A DNA stretch of 32,150 bases from an uncultured Oligoflexia bacterium (lineage in GTDB: Bacteria > Bdellovibrionota > Bacteriovoracia > Bacteriovoracales > Bacteriovoracaceae): the NCBI GenBank assembly GCA_937120495.1, contig CAKZJW010000142.1, forward strand, positions 1 to 32,150, written 5' to 3'. Positions 7,132-15,792 of the stretch are shown here, piece after piece (position 1 is the stretch's first letter; each line of letters starts with the position of its first letter). A program made the translations under genes and the position numbers. The notes under the pieces were generated by a model. It ran no database searches. It was not told the DNA's origin and was given only the letters and a program-made list of their open reading frames with translations.

Positions 7132-7934
7132 TGGCAAATTTACCAAAAGCAGATAAAGACCTTGGACAACATTTTTTAAAAGATAAAAATGTTATTGAAA
7201 AGATCACGACTGACTTTCAAGATCAATGCGATGTTATCGTTGAAGTTGGACCTGGACCAGCAATCTTATCAAAAGAGCTTGCAGCAAAAGAAAAACCTTA
7301 TTATTTTATCGAAAAAGATGAACGCTTCAAAGAGCAACTGCACTCTCTAACAGATGAGAGGAACCAGTACTTCTGTGATGCCTTAAAATTTAACTGGGAT
7401 GATTTTTTAAAAGAACATGGTCTAGAAAACAAATCGATTTGGCTTGTTTCAAATCTGCCATACAACGTAAGCTCTCCTCTTTTTCTATCTTTTATGAAAA
7501 TTGAACAAATTAAATATATGAGTTTAATGTTTCAAAAAGAAGTTGGTGAAAAAACATATTTAAGACAAAACACAAAAAATCAAACAGGAAGCCTTCTTTG
7601 CCTTTCTTTAAATTATTTCAACTCAAGTAAACTTCTTAATGTTCACCCTGGCGCATTTTTACCACCGCCAAAAGTTGAGTCTGTTGTTGTAAGTTATGAA
7701 AGAAATGAAGGGCCAAAAGTTTCCCTTTCTGAGTTTAAAAAATTTGAAGCTTTCTTAAGACTTGCTTTTAGAATGAAAAGAAAACAGCTTGGAAGCGTTT
7801 TAAAAACGAGTATAACAAAAGAAGAAGTTTCAGAGATCTTTAACAAAAGTCAGATTCCACATACTATTCGAGCAGAAGCCTTAACTCTTGAGCAACTTTA
7901 CTCTCTGTATCAGGCTTACAAAGAGGTTGTATAA
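7131..7934 (+). CDS. rsmA: 16S rRNA (A1518/A1519) dimethyltransferase RsmA (KsgA)
   Basis: A 267-residue SAM-dependent methyltransferase that dimethylates two adjacent adenosines in the 3'-terminal hairpin of 16S rRNA during late 30S assembly. Visible are LGQHFLKD near the N terminus, the SAM-binding EVGPGPAILSKEL loop, the acidic end of strand 2 (FIEKDERF), and the catalytic NLPY motif at 108-111 followed by NVSSP. A Pro-rich PGAFLPPPKVES segment and the small C-terminal helical domain follow. Start and stop each overlap the neighbouring genes (TAATG at both ends), so it is part of a translationally coupled set. Length is normal for the family. Confidence 0.95.
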   Translation: MANLPKADKDLGQHFLKDKNVIEKITTDFQDQCDVIVEVGPGPAILSKELAAKEKPYYFIEKDERFKEQLHSLTDERNQYFCDALKFNWDDFLKEHGLENKSIWLVSNLPYNVSSPLFLSFMKIEQIKYMSLMFQKEVGEKTYLRQNTKNQTGSLLCLSLNYFNSSKLLNVHPGAFLPPPKVESVVVSYERNEGPKVSLSEFKKFEAFLRLAFRMKRKQLGSVLKTSITKEEVSEIFNKSQIPHTIRAEALTLEQLYSLYQAYKEVV

Positions 7935-9214
7935 TGAAGATTCTTTTTTCTTTCCTAATTTGTATTAATCTTTATGCTAATATTGCTGAACACTTTGGGG
8001 CAAGCACAACAACAATGGGTCTTGCTGGTCAATCAAACTTTAAATCTTCAGACCCTTCTAATAATATCTATGCCGCTGCAATTCTAGCAGATGAGATGAA
8101 AACATCATATTCACTAAGTTCATACTACGTTCAAACAAACTTTAAAAAAATCAGTAAGGTCGTAACTGACAGTCCTATTAATAGTGGCGAGACGACAGAG
8201 AAGTACGGTAGTATTGATCCTAATCCAGACTCTCAAATGTACTCGGCTTTTCATGGAAGCTTTGCTTTATTCAAAGCAATTAAATCAAAGTTAAATATTT
8301 CATTTTTTCTTCCATCAGAAAAAATATTTGAAGCCAACTCCGGTGACCCCTATAGACCAGAGTATGTTATGTATAATTCTCGATTTAACAGAACGATTGG
8401 CTATGTTACATATGCTCAAAAGCTTGAATCTTTTAATTTCTCTATTGGTTTTATGAGTGGAATTCAATCAAACGGAGAAACTTTTATTATTGCAAAAGAT
8501 AATGGTTCTCAAACTCCAAGCTCTGGAAAAATGCAGTTTAATGCGAAACCATCTACTGCGCTAAATTTTTCATTTTCAAAAGAAACTGATTGGGGTACTA
8601 GCTTTTTCTCTTTTCAAGATGAGATGAAATCTAAGTTTGAAAATAAAGCAAGTGGATATACACCTATTGGAGCTGGCCCGATAAATTTTAGCTGGGATAT
8701 GAGCTCTATGCTATTTTACGATCCAAGAATTTACAGATTGTCTCACAACTTTAAAAATTATTTTTTCTCTCTTGAATACCAAGACTGGAGTGGATATGAA
8801 ACTCCTGTTTTAAAAATGAAATCTAATTCAAGTAGTACATTTGTCTCTTCCTCCCCACTTGAAAATTTTACAACTCAATCGATACTAATACCTAAGGTTG
8901 GATTCACAATTTCTGATTTTAATATTGGAGTTTCTTACAAGCCAAGTCCCTTGAAACTTAAGGATGGAGCTGCTGGCAACTCAATTGATACAGATACTTT
9001 TAATTTGGGTCTAGGTTATAATTATCAATTTAGATTTTTAGATCAAAGTTTTCTCCTAAGTAGTGCTATTCAGTATCAAAGGCTTAAAGAAATCACGATA
9101 AAGAAAGATCCAAAAAGAGAAAATGGTGAAAATGGAGAGAAAATTGGTGCTCCCTCCTACAAAGTTGGCGGAGATGTTTACGCTTTAAGTATTGGCCTGA
9201 GTTGGGTATTATAA
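7934..9214 (+). CDS. FadL/OmpP1-like outer-membrane protein
   Basis: A 426-residue protein with a short signal peptide (about 1-15, cleavage near LYA|N). The mature start, HFGASTTTMGLAGQSNFKSSDPSNNIYAAA, is the typical N-terminal plug region of FadL/OmpP1 porins, in which an abundance of Gly/Ala is followed by a 'D.S...NPA'-like stretch. The remainder shows alternating hydrophobic/polar strands rich in aromatic residues, ending in LSIGLSWVL with a C-terminal hydrophobic residue as for outer-membrane barrels. FadL family members import long-chain fatty acids and other hydrophobic molecules; the ligand here is unknown. It overlaps the rsmA stop and ends four bases before smpB. Confidence 0.72.
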   Translation: MKILFSFLICINLYANIAEHFGASTTTMGLAGQSNFKSSDPSNNIYAAAILADEMKTSYSLSSYYVQTNFKKISKVVTDSPINSGETTEKYGSIDPNPDSQMYSAFHGSFALFKAIKSKLNISFFLPSEKIFEANSGDPYRPEYVMYNSRFNRTIGYVTYAQKLESFNFSIGFMSGIQSNGETFIIAKDNGSQTPSSGKMQFNAKPSTALNFSFSKETDWGTSFFSFQDEMKSKFENKASGYTPIGAGPINFSWDMSSMLFYDPRIYRLSHNFKNYFFSLEYQDWSGYETPVLKMKSNSSSTFVSSSPLENFTTQSILIPKVGFTISDFNIGVSYKPSPLKLKDGAAGNSIDTDTFNLGLGYNYQFRFLDQSFLLSSAIQYQRLKEITIKKDPKRENGENGEKIGAPSYKVGGDVYALSIGLSWVL

Positions 9215-9218
9215 GTTT

Positions 9219-9671
9219 ATGGCCGGGATAAAAATAATTGCTAAAAATAAACGAGCAACCTACGACTACTCACTAGACGAGAAGTACGAGGCGGGTCTTG
9301 TGCTTAGGGGAACTGAAGTAAAGTCTCTTAGAGCTGGAAAATGTACTATGACAGAGGCATTTTGCACGATTGATAACCAAAGTGAAGTTTGGATTCATCA
9401 ATTAAAGATTCCACCCTATGAGTTTGGTACATATGCAAATCATGACGAGACGCGAAAGAGAAAACTTCTATTAAATGCACAAGAAATCAATCAGTTAGAG
9501 AAAAACCTTGCCACTAAGGGTCAAACCTTGGTACCTACAAAAATATATTTTAAAGGTTCAAAGGTTAAGTTAGAGATAGCGACGGCCAAAGGAAAGAAGC
9601 TCTACGACAAGCGAGAGGCTTCAGCCAAAAAAGATATTGAGAGAAAACTCAGACAAGGGAAGTACGAATAA
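9219..9671 (+). CDS. smpB: SsrA-binding protein SmpB
   Basis: A 150-residue tmRNA-binding protein for ribosome rescue by trans-translation. It contains IIAKNKRATYDY at the N terminus, EAGLVLRGTEVKSLRAG, the WIHQLKIPPYEFGTYANHD segment, RKRKLLL and the C-terminal basic tail GKKLYDKREASAKKD, which enters the mRNA path of stalled ribosomes. Length is normal. It begins four bases after the FadL-like stop and its own stop overlaps the next start (TAATG). The tmRNA gene (ssrA) itself is not in the window. Confidence 0.95.
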   Translation: MAGIKIIAKNKRATYDYSLDEKYEAGLVLRGTEVKSLRAGKCTMTEAFCTIDNQSEVWIHQLKIPPYEFGTYANHDETRKRKLLLNAQEINQLEKNLATKGQTLVPTKIYFKGSKVKLEIATAKGKKLYDKREASAKKDIERKLRQGKYE

Positions 9672-10006
9672 TGCAAGCAGAAGTTCACAGTATATATCAC
9701 TTTAATACGTCTAAAAACTTTAGTGAAGATGAGGCTTATAAGCTTTTAAATCTTCTTTATACTGTTACTACAAAAGCAAAAAATAAAATTCAAGGCTTCG
9801 CTTCTCAAGCTGAATACAATAAAGCAATTCCACACGAGGTTCAAAAATTTGAAGACCTAATGAATGAAGAAATTCACAAATGGTCTGAAAAGATGAGAAG
9901 ACTTGGTGCTATTCCAATGGGCTTATACCAAGCAAAAATTCCGACAGAAGGTGGATTTTTCTTTTGGGACTTTCCAAAAGTAGAGCTAGAGTTTCACCTA
10001 GACTAA
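9671..10006 (+). CDS. DUF2203-like protein
   Basis: A 111-residue cytoplasmic protein. It starts with the FSEDEAYKLLNLLYTVT helix, has a second long helix with EVQKFEDLMNEEIHKWSEKM, and then the RRLGAIPMGLY...GGFFFWDFPKVELEFH segment. This order (an acidic first helix, then 'W...v..LG...kG...GlvDFP' and a final aromatic strand) resembles DUF2203, a family without known function. The gene is the last of the long plus-strand run and is translationally coupled to smpB. Its TAA overlaps the TAG of the convergent gene by four bases (CTAA). Confidence 0.7.
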   Translation: MQAEVHSIYHFNTSKNFSEDEAYKLLNLLYTVTTKAKNKIQGFASQAEYNKAIPHEVQKFEDLMNEEIHKWSEKMRRLGAIPMGLYQAKIPTEGGFFFWDFPKVELEFHLD

Positions 10007-12930
10007 TCGTCCTTAAGTTTTTCAATATTCTTTATATACCTTCTAGAGATTATTTTAAATATTGAGTCACTCCTTCTTTTATTTATATCATTTACATTAA
10101 TAACAAAGTCATCTAGTGACTTCACTTTTTTTGAAGTCAAACTTGTTTTCATCGTTGGGGCTATAGAATCGATAGGAGCATCACCAAGTCTCTTCAATAC
10201 CTTTCGTTTTTTTGTATCACTAAGTATATTTTTATTTGTATCAATAACTTCGCTCCTTTCTGTCTCTTTGATATCTTGATCAAAGTCTATCTTATCTAGT
10301 GCTCCACCCAGCTCTTCTTCAAGAACTTTATAACTATTTGATTCCAGTGCTGCAACTAGGACTTTTGACTCTTTTAAAATATCAACCTCTACCCCTAACT
10401 CTTTAAGAGCAAAACTTAAGTTATCAGCAGCAATTAAAGGATTTAAATCTTTTGAGAGAAAAGTAAGTTGTTTTTCATATTTTGTATAATCTTTTGGTAA
10501 CATTTGGCCTCTCTCCATCTTGCGAAGAACAGACCTTTGAGCAGAAAGAAGTCTATTTACAGGCTTTAGCTCTTCCAACTTACTAGCGTGAAGCAAAGGT
10601 GTAACTTGAGAACTTTTACAACCACTTCCGAGCGAACACTGACACGATCGACTTAAAACTCCACCATCAAAACAAAGCATTACACTGTCTGACTCTTCTC
10701 GATTCAAGCTTGAAAAAGCCAGTGGAATAAAATTAATCTTTTTAAGCAATGAAGTAAAGTTACTCTCATCTCGCTCTTTAATTTCTATTGATTTCAAATA
10801 TTCTTTAAGTTGTTTTATTTCTTTTTTAGCTTGAGTAATGCTAGTGTCTATCGATTTATAAGTTGTTCTTGACAATAAATATGTTGCCAGAAAATAGATT
10901 CCTCTTCTCAGTGGAGAGCGATGCATAACTGCTGTAAACCGAAGAAGCTCTTTTGCAACCTTAGGAAATACCAATAGTGCGATACCAGTCAACCCAAGTC
11001 CAGCTGCCAGAGAGACTTCACTTTTCAAATTAACAATATCTAACTGAGAGTTAGGCTTTTCTATTTTTTTGGCGCTTTTAAATTCATTATCTTTTTTTGC
11101 TGTATTTAGTACTCCTACTTCTTTCTGATCTGCTGTTTTTTGATTTTTCTTTACTAAAATCTCATCCTCAATTGAAGCGACATCCGCCACGGCTTCAGAA
11201 ATCATCATTTTTCTTAATGAATTAATTCCCTCAACAAGAAGCTTTAAAGTTTTATTTACTTTCTTCTTATTATCGAAAGTTTGCCTATCAAATGAGTCCT
11301 TAAATCCTTCCATTTCTAATAAATCATCTACAACAACCCTGTTAGAGCTATTCAAAATTGATTCAAAGAATAATGCATCTTTAACATTTTCATCACCTTT
11401 AACCTTCTTATCACCATCTTTAAGCTTAATTAGTGACTTACACACCAAATCAGACCTTACTCCCCAATTAACCCTATCTATACCGCAAATATCGTCAGAG
11501 CGATCTACACCCTTACGTATAAGCCTCTTATCCTTTTTTATATCTTCATATAGCTTTGCTAGGAGTTCTTCATTTTTGATCAATTCTGGTGGTAGGTCTT
11601 TTGAATTCCCTAATATTTTTTTTAGAGTTCCAGGTAAATCTTTTGCTGCTCTTAGCGTGCATAAACAACCTTCCTTTGAAGTAATTGCCTTTGTTGCACA
11701 GGCAAGTGCGATCGCTGGACCACAAGTAAGACCACCCGTAGCCGCACATCCATCAACAGCGGCTGATTGAATCAATCCAACTGCTGCTTGCTTGGCCAAA
11801 GCAGCTCCTTTCTTCGTAATGCATTCGGTTGGTTGCTTCTTCCAGTAAGCTAAAGATTTTTCCGTAGAGGCTGACTCATTTAACTTCGAAAATGAGTCAC
11901 TGCTGTTTATCATACTCTCCGTTGTCGTTGCAATACTTTTAGATAAACTCTTAGCAACGGTAGAGCCAACTAAGTCTCCTCCAGCACTACCAGCAAGCTC
12001 ACCAATCTTCCCTCCACCTAAATTTTGACTTAAGGTAGATGAGACTCCACTTGCAATTGGACCAACTAATTTTTCAACTCCCTTAGATACCTGTTTAGCA
12101 ACTTGAGATTTAGCTTCTTTCATTGCTAAAGCGGCAAAGTTTATTGTTTTAAATTGGGCAATACAACTTTTCCCCATATCTACAACATCAGAACTATATC
12201 GCTTAAGCTCTGTCCCTAACGAGGCTCCTACAACTCCACAATTCGCCAAGCTAAGATTTCCATCAATACACTTTTTTCCTTCTGTTACATTTTTAATCTT
12301 TCCCCAAATAAAATTAACTGAAGTTAAGCCAAGCTCTACAGCAGAGGACGCTCCAAAGCCTAGGCTTGCAATATTTAATATTTTCTTTGATTTTTTTAAG
12401 CTCTTTAGCTTCTCCTTTTGAGATTGAAGTAGAGTTTGAAACTTAAAATCTTGTCCATCTGTCTCTTTTAATAGTTTTTTAAATTTTTTCTCAATTTTTC
12501 TTAAAGAAATTGCATTTTGGACTTGTGCATAAATAAACAACAAAGCTGAGAGTTTATGAATCCAATGAGTAACATTTGCTGTGTACGACTTAGGAAGATG
12601 TTTTTTTCCAGCTTCTGTTCTCTTACAAGAACTATTTATTAGAGATGTTGACATTGCAACAAGGGTTACAGCATTGATCGCCGCTCGAATAATTTCGGTC
12701 TTATTAGCTGCCGTTGACTTCAATGTTTTACAAGCAAGAAGAGATCCTTTTTTTAATAACTTTCCTTTTCCAAAGCCTTTACAACCAATACCAGATACAG
12801 CTTTCGACGATATTTTTTCTAGCTGTGTCAGCTTACCATCTACTTTCAAGTTATCCTTTGAATAAGAATAATTTGATATAAAAAGTACTTGAAATATTAA
12901 AATATTAGATAAGGTTTTTCTAAAAAACAC
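10003..12930 (-). CDS. Very large secreted Cys-rich protein of unknown function
   Basis: A 975-residue protein with a GTG start preceded by TAGGAG seven bases upstream. A signal peptide (about 1-24, ending near SYS|K) indicates export. The mature part has several hydrophobic segments (about 85-100, 124-142, 185-208, 378-412, 640-665), a Gly/Ser/Ala-rich stretch at about 283-335 resembling a glycine-zipper region, and many cysteines: C50, C67, C102, C221, C231, C256, C370, C395, C403, C411, C422, C424, and a late CFDG...CQCSLGSGC cluster. Long Lys/Glu-rich helices lie between. I recognise no domain. Cysteine spacing suggests periplasmic disulphides, and the hydrophobic parts could insert into a membrane. 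Similar large secreted proteins occur in predatory Bdellovibrionota, but a role in predation would be speculation. Confidence 0.75.
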   Translation of the reverse strand: MFFRKTLSNILIFQVLFISNYSYSKDNLKVDGKLTQLEKISSKAVSGIGCKGFGKGKLLKKGSLLACKTLKSTAANKTEIIRAAINAVTLVAMSTSLINSSCKRTEAGKKHLPKSYTANVTHWIHKLSALLFIYAQVQNAISLRKIEKKFKKLLKETDGQDFKFQTLLQSQKEKLKSLKKSKKILNIASLGFGASSAVELGLTSVNFIWGKIKNVTEGKKCIDGNLSLANCGVVGASLGTELKRYSSDVVDMGKSCIAQFKTINFAALAMKEAKSQVAKQVSKGVEKLVGPIASGVSSTLSQNLGGGKIGELAGSAGGDLVGSTVAKSLSKSIATTTESMINSSDSFSKLNESASTEKSLAYWKKQPTECITKKGAALAKQAAVGLIQSAAVDGCAATGGLTCGPAIALACATKAITSKEGCLCTLRAAKDLPGTLKKILGNSKDLPPELIKNEELLAKLYEDIKKDKRLIRKGVDRSDDICGIDRVNWGVRSDLVCKSLIKLKDGDKKVKGDENVKDALFFESILNSSNRVVVDDLLEMEGFKDSFDRQTFDNKKKVNKTLKLLVEGINSLRKMMISEAVADVASIEDEILVKKNQKTADQKEVGVLNTAKKDNEFKSAKKIEKPNSQLDIVNLKSEVSLAAGLGLTGIALLVFPKVAKELLRFTAVMHRSPLRRGIYFLATYLLSRTTYKSIDTSITQAKKEIKQLKEYLKSIEIKERDESNFTSLLKKINFIPLAFSSLNREESDSVMLCFDGGVLSRSCQCSLGSGCKSSQVTPLLHASKLEELKPVNRLLSAQRSVLRKMERGQMLPKDYTKYEKQLTFLSKDLNPLIAADNLSFALKELGVEVDILKESKVLVAALESNSYKVLEEELGGALDKIDFDQDIKETERSEVIDTNKNILSDTKKRKVLKRLGDAPIDSIAPTMKTSLTSKKVKSLDDFVINVNDINKRRSDSIFKIISRRYIKNIEKLKDD

Positions 12931-12963
12931 AATGATACTCCTAAATTAAATCTGCTATAATAC

Positions 12964-13347
12964 TCAAATAGAATAGAGTATTATACAAGCCATTATAATT
13001 CCAACAAGGTCTATTATATAGTAGGCTAAAAACGCTTTAATTCTAACACCTGCAAATACATAGTGTTTTGCTCCAAGTCCCACGACAATAAATAACCAGG
13101 TTCCTACCGCTAATGTTAGAAGCTCAGTAAAAGACCTCGGTTGAATATGTTTAATCATTAAGAAAAGCCCGTACGAACTCCAAAGAGATCCAATGAAAGC
13201 CACAAGATAAGGAACAGGTGATTTATTATCAATGCCTTTTTTACTAATTCCTAGGGAGTTCATCCAAGATTTACCAAAAACTCCATACCAAAGAGCTACT
13301 AGGAAAAAATTTAAAACTGCTGCTGATAAAACTAAAATAACTTCCAT
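12964..13347 (-). CDS. DUF1761-like membrane protein
   Basis: A 127-residue integral membrane protein with four predicted helices (about 3-22, 45-66, 75-95, 105-125). The first helix with ALWYGVFGKSWMNSLG matches the DUF1761 signature, in which an Ala-rich helix is followed by 'alWYgp.Fgk.Wm'. The family has no established function. It lies nine bases downstream of the exchanger gene in the same direction and may be co-transcribed with it. Nothing else in the sequence suggests a substrate. Confidence 0.75.
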   Translation of the reverse strand: MEVILVLSAAVLNFFLVALWYGVFGKSWMNSLGISKKGIDNKSPVPYLVAFIGSLWSSYGLFLMIKHIQPRSFTELLTLAVGTWLFIVVGLGAKHYVFAGVRIKAFLAYYIIDLVGIIMACIILYSI

Positions 13348-13356
13348 AAAAATCTC

Positions 13357-14298
13357 CTATAAAAACTTTAACCAATGCCCAACAACACCTAGATAAACCA
13401 TTACGAACAATATCGATCCCGCTTTAGCGAGAGTTTTATTTAAAAAGCTTAAAAGCAATAAGAATCCAGACCCAAAGAGTAATGAAAATAACTCAACACT
13501 ATAGTTCCCTGCTATCTCAAAGTTATAAACACCAAGACTTCCTAGAATTAAGGCACAGTTAAATAAATTTGATCCTATTATATTCCCAATAATGATATCA
13601 GTATCTTTTTTCTTAACTGCGGCCATAACTGCAGTTACTAATTCAGGGAAGCTTGTTCCAAATGCAATAAAAATAGAGGATATAATATAAGTTTCAATTC
13701 CAATTGCAACACCAAAATCAGTTCCACCTTTAACCAGTAACTCTCCTCCGACATAGAGAAGAAAAAAACCAATTATCATTTTTAGAAGTAAAATTGAATT
13801 TTTATCAGTGTCCAATTCTTTCTCTTCAGAGTTTCGATTTACCTCTTCAGATCTTTTCATATCCTTGAATATAAAAAATAAATAAATAACCAACACACCT
13901 AGAAGAGGTGAAGCTGTTAAAAGAGTAAGATGTGTTTGGTTTAGAACAAAAAATAAAGCTATGCTTAACAGAAGATGAATTCCTAAATGCTCACGTAAGC
14001 TTTTTCCTTTAGTGGAAAGCTTTGCGATAAAAGCAGAAATACCTAAAACCAGAAATAGATTTGCTATATTTGAACCGACAAGACTACCAAGAGCAATTCC
14101 AACCTCTCCACGAGCACCAGCAATATGACCAACGAAAAGCTCCGGCAGTGAAGTTCCAAATCCAACGAGTAGCATTCCAATGACCAACGGAGATAGGCCT
14201 ATTTTCTTTCCCACCTTCTCTGAAGCATCAAGTGAAAATTCTGCACCAAAATAGAGCAAGATAATAGCCCCAACAATAAAAACAATAGATAATAACAT
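13357..14298 (-). CDS. Calcium/sodium antiporter (CaCA family, YrbG-like)
   Basis: A 313-residue inner-membrane exchanger of about ten helices with both alpha-repeats of the CaCA family: GFGTSLPELFVGHIAG (about 46-61) followed by GSLVGSNIANLFLVLG, and AFGTSFPELVTAVMAA followed by GNIIGSNLFNCALILG. The paired G-T-S-x-P-E and G-S-N motifs contain the Glu and Asn ligands for Na+ and Ca2+. A hydrophilic Glu/Lys/Asp-rich loop between the halves (about 145-170) is where family members vary. It probably exports Ca2+ in exchange for Na+. It is divergent from the next plus-strand gene across about 44 bases, which must contain both start regions. Confidence 0.9.
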   Translation of the reverse strand: MLLSIVFIVGAIILLYFGAEFSLDASEKVGKKIGLSPLVIGMLLVGFGTSLPELFVGHIAGARGEVGIALGSLVGSNIANLFLVLGISAFIAKLSTKGKSLREHLGIHLLLSIALFFVLNQTHLTLLTASPLLGVLVIYLFFIFKDMKRSEEVNRNSEEKELDTDKNSILLLKMIIGFFLLYVGGELLVKGGTDFGVAIGIETYIISSIFIAFGTSFPELVTAVMAAVKKKDTDIIIGNIIGSNLFNCALILGSLGVYNFEIAGNYSVELFSLLFGSGFLLLLSFLNKTLAKAGSILFVMVYLGVVGHWLKFL

Positions 14299-14342
14299 CC
14301 AAACCTTTGCTAAATTAGATTCTTTTAACCATAATATAAGTG

Positions 14343-14825
14343 ATGATAAGCTTTCTCAATGATAAATTTACTTCTATGGGCCTCGAAAAGACTCTTCAGC
14401 TTGGCGCGATCACATGTTTTGTGTCTGATGTGCTCAATTTGCTCTATATCAATTTCTATTGGTTTAAAGTGCGGTTTAACTCTGAGTTTCTAGCAAAGGT
14501 CTTAACATTTCATGGAGTAAATGCTGCTACAATATCTCCGGAGGATATTGCAAATTACAAATATATGCTTATTGGATCCTTAACAAATATGCTGTTTCTC
14601 TTTTTATTTGTTCATACAATCTTATATTACTTGTTTAGTAAAAATAAAAAATGGGCTCGAAAATATGTTGGTGGTTATTGCTTGTCGGCAACTCTTCTAA
14701 CGCTCCTTGAGCTTGTATTTTTCCGTTCTGAGCTAACAGCGTGGTCTCTTGTTTTACCAATAACAGCTTTTTTGTATTTAACTGCTTTTATTGGCCATAA
14801 ATCTTTTGAGCTTGATCAAGACTAA
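14343..14825 (+). CDS. Four-helix membrane protein of unknown family
   Basis: A 160-residue protein with four hydrophobic segments (about 20-42, 75-100, 112-130, 135-152) and an Asp-rich C-terminal tail. I do not recognise the family. ATG 14343 is preferred; a GTG directly before it (14340) is in frame and would add one residue. No ribosome binding site is obvious. The gene stands alone on the plus strand between two minus-strand groups, and its TAA overlaps the stop of the convergent DUF429-like gene by four bases. Codon and base use look like the neighbours. Confidence 0.6.
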   Translation: MISFLNDKFTSMGLEKTLQLGAITCFVSDVLNLLYINFYWFKVRFNSEFLAKVLTFHGVNAATISPEDIANYKYMLIGSLTNMLFLFLFVHTILYYLFSKNKKWARKYVGGYCLSATLLTLLELVFFRSELTAWSLVLPITAFLYLTAFIGHKSFELDQD

Positions 14826-15772
14826 AATAACGGCACTACAAACTTGGATGCATCTTTTTCTCCAAAATCGGGGATCTTCTTTGTTGAATTCATAATTAAT
14901 CTTTTGCCACTTGTTGCAAGTAAAAACGAATCAAATGCCTTTGGATTTTTAGCAATAAGTTCGAGGTCTTTTTCATAGATAAAAACATTTAGTTTCTTCT
15001 CTATTTCTTTTGCAACCTGAATCCTTGCAAGTGGAGCAATATTAATATCGTCTAGCTCAATTAAGTGCTTTTTATTGATAACTCCTGCCCTATAAAGCTC
15101 TAGTAAAATAATACATGTATTAGACTCATAAAGAGATAAGTCAGAAGGAAGATGCCTCAATAGGTAATGGAAGCGATTTAGAAGCATTATTGATACACTT
15201 CCATAAGAATCAAAAGAGATATTAAAAGATTTTAAGATTTGATCGTAGTAATGTTTCCATACCCAAAAATCAATTGGACGATTCCAATACGGAATAAAGC
15301 CTTTCTTTAGTCTTCTTTTAAATGATTTAGAAAGTATATGGTCATGGGTTTCTTTCTCCAAAACACTTTTTGAATAACTAACCTCATCATCTTTATTTCT
15401 ATTTTGTTCATATCTTTTTGGATTCTCTTCTCGAAGTCTTGTGTCTTCAGCAATTAAGTCTTCAATTTGATCTCTTATTTTTTTTACAACTGGATGATGG
15501 CAGCTCTCTGTCCCTGGACACTGCAGATCACAGCTTTCACATGGTGGCTTTGTGAGTGGAAAGTCGACAATAAGCTGTTTTAAACTATAGTTCTCAACCC
15601 AACTCATAATGGCATCGTCAGAATCTAGTTTCTGCTCATCTTTAACTTGCTTTAATGTTGTTAGAAACCAGCGATCTTTATCTTCATAAAACTCTAAAAG
15701 ACAGAAGAAAAAATTCTCTTTTCTCCCTCCACCTAAACTCATTCCTGCTATTGATTTTGAGTTCTCATTCAT
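14822..15772 (-). CDS. DUF429-like protein (putative RNase H-fold) with Cys cluster
   Basis: A 316-residue protein. The N-terminal strand pair IAGMSLGGGRKENFFFCLLEF and the segment LIVDFPLTKP (67-76) resemble DUF429 proteins, which have been predicted to adopt an RNase H-like nuclease fold: 'GiD.s...' at the start and 'vDaPL..P' at the end of strand 4. Immediately after that Pro comes a Cys/His cluster (C78, C81, C85, C91, H92, H93) that could bind zinc or an Fe-S group. The rest is helical, with a charged region at about 105-140. The catalytic acidic residues are not obvious and activity is unproven. It lies 20 bases downstream of the GHMP kinase gene, at the end of the tdk-hpt-kinase group. 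Confidence 0.5.
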   Translation of the reverse strand: MNENSKSIAGMSLGGGRKENFFFCLLEFYEDKDRWFLTTLKQVKDEQKLDSDDAIMSWVENYSLKQLIVDFPLTKPPCESCDLQCPGTESCHHPVVKKIRDQIEDLIAEDTRLREENPKRYEQNRNKDDEVSYSKSVLEKETHDHILSKSFKRRLKKGFIPYWNRPIDFWVWKHYYDQILKSFNISFDSYGSVSIMLLNRFHYLLRHLPSDLSLYESNTCIILLELYRAGVINKKHLIELDDINIAPLARIQVAKEIEKKLNVFIYEKDLELIAKNPKAFDSFLLATSGKRLIMNSTKKIPDFGEKDASKFVVPLF

Positions 15773-15792
15773 CTAGTAAATTGTATCGTGAT

